Assembly (NCBI GenBank): GCA_012932295.1
Contig: JAAONU010000009.1
Span: 2,802,197 to 2,866,196 of the forward strand
Direction of reading: 5' to 3'
Source: Cyclina sinensis
Taxonomy: Eukaryota > Mollusca > Bivalvia > Venerida > Veneridae
Length of the DNA: 64,000 nt
Shown: in pieces, positions 58,342 to 64,000 of the stretch
How positions within the stretch are numbered: position 1 is the first letter of the stretch
How the letters are laid out: every line of letters starts with the position of its first letter
Made by a program: the position numbers and the translations under genes
The notes under the pieces: model-generated
What the model saw: the letters and a program-made list of their open reading frames with translations, nothing else
The model's database searches: none
What the model was told of the DNA's origin: nothing

Positions 58342-59472
58342 TTACGTATATTTTAAGACAATTTGTTTCTTTTTCGGCTGTTTCAGTGACATAACGCATA
58401 TCGGGAGCCAACATGTTTGATATTCCCTACATGGAGAAATCATGTTCGGATAAAGATAGATATGAATCCTATTCCGAAGTTCAGTAATGTTAAAGGGGAC
58501 CTTTTTTATGTCAACAGGGTTCCGCTTCCGCCTGCACACTCAGCAATATGTACAAAACCATTACCAAGTTAAGTTCATTCTGATTTCTCTAAAATGAACA
58601 AATTTCATGAATGCATTTAGATAAAAGTTTGGGTTTCCCCAACATGACAATGACATGTTATTGACGCAGAGCTATTTCATCATTCATGTTCACTTAATTA
58701 CAATTTGCTCCAAGAAAATGCACAAACAAAATTAAATAAAAAAAATAGAAGTTCAACGCTTAGGCATAATAAATTACCAAACGTTTTACACAAAAATACG
58801 TATACATTATTTAATGAAAATGATGATGAATGAAGACAGTAATAAACCAGTAAAAAACGCGAAATAAAAATTATTCGAAACATACCCTTATAACTGTTTT
58901 TGGCATGCATATTATGTTTCTAATCATGTCATTTTTTCTGTTTAGTTTCGCAAACACCGGTTTGTTTCTGTATTAAATACAGTCCATGGTTGTCTTATCA
59001 ATCTACAGGTGTTAGACATGCATTGCGACAATAACAACGAAAGACTAAGCATGACATTTTTCCTCAAAGAACATTTAGAGAGATGTTTTTCCAATATTTA
59101 AGGGTATTTACTCATGTTATGTTTTTAAAAATGTTTCTCGTCAATATATTTGTAATTGTTTCTTCTGTATTGATCAGCATATCCTTTGACATTTAAAATT
59201 CCCATTTCTGTTCAATTATTAGATTTGTATAGCTATTATTACCTTTTGAAAACAATATCAGTGCTAGCAACTTTACACAGTGATCGATAATACCAGGAAA
59301 AATGGTTCGTTTCAACGAGGCAACTTGTCCATATTTCAGGGGCTGTATCTCCCTGTGGTGACAGAAATCTGTATGATGATTTAACGGAATGTCTCAGTTT
59401 TAGCCACCGAGATATGACTTCCGGTGAGTTGGCCGATGGACGACATTTATGTGTGTCTATTGTTGCTTCCAT
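58342..59472 (-). CDS. Candidate two-exon gene, product unknown
   Basis: Exon 1 is 59472-59243: an ATG with an in-frame stop shortly upstream, 76 codons (starting MEATIDTHKCRPSANSPEVI), ending FK plus two bases at a good donor (CAAAAG then GTAATA). Exon 2 is 58531-58342: an acceptor ending TGTGCAG, one base completing an Arg codon, then 62 codons (including NPVDIKKVPFNITELRNRIH and CREYQTCWLPICVM) and TAA. The phases agree across a 711 bp intron. The predicted product of about 139 residues has scattered Cys, no signal peptide, no membrane segment and no family I recognise. The acceptor pyrimidine tract is weak and no AATAAA was seen nearby. It may be a lineage-specific gene, a fragment, or chance. 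Confidence 0.33.
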
Positions 59473-59560
59473 AAGTAAACGTAGTTACATGGATAATATT
59501 TTATGATCAAGCATTACTATATATGCATGGAGGCTTCACCACAATAATACATGTATATAT

Positions 59561-59703
59561 AGAATAATAGGTTAGTGTGCTTAATAATGAAAAAATTTAT
59601 CTCGCAAGGCGTATGGATTTATCGAGTGTTCCGAAGGCGAACTCGATAAATTCCGCAGCCGAGGCAGATAAACTTTCTCAATTAAGACACTAACCTATTA
59701 TTC
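59561..59703. repeat. Foldback hairpin F1, copy 2
   Basis: AGAATAATAGGTTAGTG pairs with CACTAACCTATTATTCT, and AAATTTATCTCG-type inner sequence pairs with AGATAAACTTTCTC. The inner stem is ATTTATCGAGT...ACTCGATAAAT. It is the same element as at 29717-29857. Confidence 0.8.
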
Positions 59704-60083
59704 TATTTATCCTGTCACATCTGGCATTTGGAAATTATTAACTAAAGATATTGAAAACCTATCTTTAAAGTGTTTCAAATTAGGCTAATGTCAAGGTTAT
59801 CCGTCAAGTGTACATATACACAAACAAATATTTCCAGAGTTTCAATAAATTGAAAGTTATTTCCTTAAATGATCACTATATTGTAAGATCTACATATTGA
59901 AATATTTAATTTTTATTCAAGTAGTCTCTGTTGAAATAATTTGAAATAAAAACAATTTAATCACATCCTTCTGATTATAAACACGAAAGTAGTCCGTGAC
60001 ATATCATGAGCCGTTTAAAGCAAAATTGATATGGCATCCCTTTATCGGGTCGGATATGAAATAACTGACAGGACAAAATCGGA
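59703..60083 (-). mobile_element. MITE of the 29.4 kb family, inverted copy
   Basis: The reverse complement follows 29375-29717 closely (ATTTCATATCCGACCCGATA, GTTTATAATCAGAAGGA, ATATAGTGATCATTT, CCAGATGTGACAGGATAAAT). The end away from the hairpin has diverged. MITE and hairpin are joined in the same relative arrangement in both copies. Confidence 0.75.
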
Positions 60084-60999
60084 ATATCGGAATATTAGAT
60101 GTACGTTCACAAACTTACGGCCATTTCATTTCTAAGTTGATATTTTCGTCTTAAAGCTATTTCGCAGGAACCAATGGCATTTTTATATTTTGTTCCGACA
60201 TATTTAATTCAAAATGTTTTCATATGTTACTTCCGCATCGTCTTGAAGAGAAACAATTGTATTTTCACAGATTTTATTGAAAATACGCCCTTTTCTAAGT
60301 TCTCAGTTTAAATTGTTTCCTCATGTTTGTTCAAGACTAAAAGGCTTATTGTGTATTTACATGCAGTGCACATAACAATAAATAAATCACAGTTTAAGTA
60401 AACACGCATTGCAATAATTAATGGCAGCATTTGATTAATCGCAACGCAAGTATTTAAAATATAATGATTACTATTTAAACACTGAAAGCAAATAGTGATT
60501 ACTTTTGAAGACAACTCTGCATGTTAAAATGTATGCATGCCAGACAACGCTTCGACATGTGAATTTTTGTTTTGTTTTAAAGCAATGCGAAAATTGCTCT
60601 TACACAGAAAGAGAAACTCAAATGTCATGTAGAGGTTAAATAGATGGTAAGCATTTGTTCTTCCTATGTTCCATAAATGTTTTGCTAAAGAAAAAACCCT
60701 TATAGATGAGATATTAAGAAATAATTAAAAATAATAATAATCGTTAAAAGGACTTTTTGCGGGGTAAACGGCCTATTCTAACACTATCCGCAATTCGCCG
60801 ACAATAAACAAAAAAGAAACTGACCGTGATATATCCTACACGTTGAACACAAATGCTCGACAATTGACTTAACTGCAAAAGTCACTGGTAAATAGTGAAC
60901 ATACGTGCTCCTCTTATGAATATACGTACGTGTTAGAATTGAAAAATATTTTAAAATTGTCGTGATCTACCGTAGTATATATCACGGTTTCTCGTTTTT
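60084..60999. other. No gene; partner of the 54.2 kb inverted pair
   Basis: About 60775-60840 is the inverse of 54165-54230. A short palindrome CGTGATCTACCGTAGTATATATCACG lies at about 60961-60986. No coding evidence. Confidence 0.45.
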
Positions 61000-61056
61000 A
61001 TGCGTAATTATTTAATCACTGAGGCTTACGGCCTTAGTGATTAAATTTCTACGCAT
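61000..61056. repeat. Short hairpin
   Basis: ATGCGTAATTATTTAATCAC with TGAGGC pairs with GCCTTAGTGATTAAAT and TTCTACGCAT around a TTACG loop, with a few mismatches. It is a foldback element by structure. Confidence 0.7.
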
Positions 61057-62159
61057 CTGACATTTCTCTGAGTTCGACACCTTGATATATTTGACGGCAG
61101 ATCACTCAAACTTAAAATCTATTACCTAACAGTTATCCAGTCGAATTGATATAACCCGAGCCGCCAGGCAAGGTTTTATATTAGTTTGAACAGGCTTTAC
61201 GATTAATTTTATTAAACAGGTTATTTTGGAATACGTAACTCAGAAAAACGCGCGCCTTGTTTCTCTATAAGTTCTGATCAGCGGCAACCGTTACTTACCT
61301 CGACCCTTTTATGATGTTTTCCCTCAGCCAATAAAAATTATCTTTACAAAATCAACAAAAAGTCTAAGCATACAATAATATAATATAAATGAAAATCGTA
61401 TAAAATACATATAAGTTTATGATTGAATGGGAATGAATAAAAAAAACCGAGATCCATATAAATACTGATAATAGACTCATTTTAATCGATACATTTTTGA
61501 AGGCTTTATATTAACTTTCGAATCGAACGTTTCACCAAAATTAACTGGTGCAATGCATTATTAACAAAAAGGTTTTAGATACAATTGCATCCTCAGTGCT
61601 TTCTGAAAACCTAATTTTCGGCTGATAAAAAATCGCGAGTTTTAAATGGAATTATGGGATTATGGTAAAACTCTCAGAAACATTGTTTAAAGCAGTCGAA
61701 TGTGCATGTCCGGCAAAGAAACTTTGAATATGTAGAAAACCACCACAATTTTACACATTCAAAATTTTCAAGCCTTATAGCGCTTTGCTGAAGCGCTTAT
61801 TTAGTTGACAACTTGCAACTGACTGTAATTCTTATATCATTTCGTTCATTAAATCAGTTTTGGCATTGTGTATGTCGTAATAGGTCTTATAACTGTTTTA
61901 TGCAGCTAGGTTGCATTCTAAGACATGCGTATTTTTCTATCAGGGAGTGCATATAAAAACGTTTATAACAACAGCAGGGGAAAAAGCGCACTCAGCATAA
62001 TTTTCAGTTACTTACAGCTTTCCACGTTCAGCGATTTCAAAATAATATCCTGTTCAAGAAAAATATGCAAAATTTCTTATCCTGTAATCGACGTGACATA
62101 ACCTTATTTGACATAGGAATTTATCTTAATTTCTGTTAGCAGTATATTGATGTGATAGG
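61057..62159. other. No gene seen
   Basis: AT-rich non-coding sequence; nothing recognisable. Confidence 0.5.
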
Positions 62160-63150
62160 TTTATAGCTCATCTGACCACATTGTTGCCATGGTGAGCTTT
62201 TGTGACCACTTAATGTCCGTCATCTATCCGGTCGTGCGTCAACAATATTTTAGCTTCATGACAGAAATTTCAATTTTTAAATTTGAATTGAACCGAAATT
62301 GCACAGAACTTGTATCACCGGTTGATTTCGATTCTTCTCTTGAAACAGCCTGATCCAAAACTTTCAAACAAAGAAGTTCTTGGATTTTTTCTTGACCTGG
62401 CCAGATCCAGTAATGGGCTCCAGGGTAATGGCCCCTTAAAGGGCTAAAATAAGGCATTTTTGTATAGACTTACATTGGAAAAAAAGCCTTTAAAAAGATT
62501 TTGTAAGAAACCACAAGGTCTTGAGTTAAGATCATTTTTGTGCAACGTGGCCTAGTAGCCCTCTTCCAAGTTTGCTCAAAACATGGTCCTAGGGTCTAAA
62601 ATGGCTCCACCAAAGTAGTCACCTGGGTTTTTATTAACTTCAAAGAAAATATTTAAAAACCTTATTGTCATTGCAATCTCATTTGCTTTTATTTATCGTT
62701 CAACATTTTAAATATTTGCTTTAAAGGCACCTTTCATGAACCTCTATCATTCACTGGGGTCAAAGTCAATGTCAAGAAAGCTAAAATTTCTACTTTCTGT
62801 TATTGAGCCATCATTTATTGAATACTGTTCAGACCTTCCATAAGCCTCTACCATTCGCTTGGGCCATGCTTTAGGTTTTTATGAAACCTTTGTCAATTGG
62901 CCGATATTGTGGATATTTGTTATGCAGGTACCTTCCATGACCTCTAAATCAGATGGTGTTTTAGGTCATTGAGGTCAGGTCAATGTCACGGAGAGGTTAA
63001 AAGTGGATTTATCTTCCTTATGTCGTAGTGCAATTGATTCAATTTTAACTTAACTTTCAGAATTCATTAACTGAACCAATGTAATCCTATCCTCGGTTCC
63101 AGAGTTATGGCACCTTAGCCCCTTAGCTATTGAACACAGGTGAGTGATTT
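62160..63150 (+). mobile_element. AGCTCAYCTG/CAGGTGAG-ended repeat cassette
   Basis: Begins TAGCTCATCTGACCAC with ATGGTGAGCTTTTGTGA and ends ACACAGGTGAGTGATTTAG, so the ends are inverted (AGCTCAYCTG and CAGGTGAG). The interior has diverged units around CCTTCCATRAGCCTCTACCA and GGGTCAAAGTCAATGTCA. This cassette type is widespread in bivalve introns and is probably non-autonomous. Confidence 0.65.
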
Positions 63151-64000
63151 AGCGATATATTCTACCTCTTCAAAAAAGCATTATATTCGGCTAACATCAA
63201 AAATAACAAAAACCAATTCTTGAAAAAAACTGATGCCATGGTAATGGTAATCAAAACTATCAATAAACACTTGTAATTTTTATGAAGGGCAATTTTACCT
63301 GTAACCTGCAATTACATTTACGTTTAGCACGAAAAATACGACTGGGGCATAATTTGTATATGATTAGTGATTACAGAACTTGAATATAATAGTTTCATTA
63401 GCAGAAAAACAGAACAAATTTACCTGTCTTATTTGTAACTGCTACATGTAAAGTATTTTAATATATTGGTTTATTTGACTGATTTTTTTTTCCACAACTC
63501 AATGCATATACGCTTGCCTCTTAGGAATTTTGCCCGGCAAATATCTCCTTATCTTCTGCTACAAATCAAAAACTAAGAAGAAATTGTCTTTGAACATATT
63601 TTGAGTGTCACTAGTTATGACTTACAGACGTTTCTTAGTGGTTTGTTATTCTGTCTGTGAAAAATATTGAACATAGTCGAACTGTTTGTAAAATATGATC
63701 AATATGGTATTCGGTATATATTTGGTATTATTATACTTCAATTTCATTTACAATGTTAATCTTCCATAGGCACCGTGACATATAAGTACTGTCAGAAAAA
63801 ATTTACTATCGGAAAAATACTGTCACCCGCTACCATAGGTACAGAATGTTCGAAAATTATATTGTACAATTCGCGCATGCGCAATATCTATTATTACATT
63901 TCCGTTGTAAACAGACGACAAAAATGGCAAGCAACAAACTTTTTAAAGTTTAAAGTTGTTCATGGTTTGAATAGTTTTTCGGTATAATAAAATAAATGTT
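63151..64000. other. No gene seen
   Basis: AT-rich. A 70-codon frame at 63775-63987 has no recognisable domain; GCGCATGCGC lies near 63875. Confidence 0.45.

Overview
This 64 kb window is AT-rich animal DNA dominated by transposable elements and tandem repeats. I infer a bivalve mollusc. The repeat types are those described from bivalves: cassettes with 140-170 bp internal repeats, GGGGGTATA-ended and GGTGAGY-ended cassettes, and tRNA-derived SINEs. One gene also resembles the interferon-induced-protein-44 (IFI44) GTPases that are expanded in molluscs. I see no prokaryotic signals, rRNA genes or complete tRNA genes.

Layout. 1-7.8 kb: a decayed APE-type LINE on the minus strand whose ORF2 has a 2A-like NPGP motif, then a fragment of a coiled-coil LINE ORF1 and a mariner transposase relic. 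8-15.5 kb: three copies of one dispersed repeat, an old direct duplication (10.1-12.9 kb), microsatellites and a CGCG-rich inverted-repeat element. 16-22 kb: a 150-170 bp tandem cassette, a non-autonomous hAT element with a perfect 8 bp target duplication, a proline-codon-rich repeat with a 138 bp higher-order period, and a Tc1 transposase relic. 23-26 kb: two candidate exons of an unknown gene, a pyrimidine tract, a precise 6 x 29 bp array carrying ATGCAAAT octamers, and a GGGGGTATA-ended cassette. 27.6-33.1 kb: long hairpins, a MITE and a four-exon IFI44-like GTPase fragment on the plus strand that stops at the expected G4 motif.

34.2-40.1 kb: three 1.65 kb tandem copies bracketed by 471 bp direct repeats, ending 52 bp before a broken LINE-type ORF1. 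41-52.5 kb: the most striking structure, a palindrome of about 9.3 kb with arms of about 4.2 and 5.0 kb. Its 96 bp spacer is an inverted copy of a short element found just outside the left arm. The left arm carries a SINE with target duplication, and the right arm preserves the empty site, so the inverted duplication predates that insertion. 53-64 kb: a second LINE relic, a 36 bp minisatellite open on both strands, a candidate two-exon gene, an inverted copy of the 29.4 kb MITE plus hairpin, another hairpin, and a GGTGAG-ended cassette.

Only the GTPase and two speculative gene models look like host coding sequence. No operon or pathway is visible. All exon joins, percentages and family names come from reading by eye and were not computed or searched.
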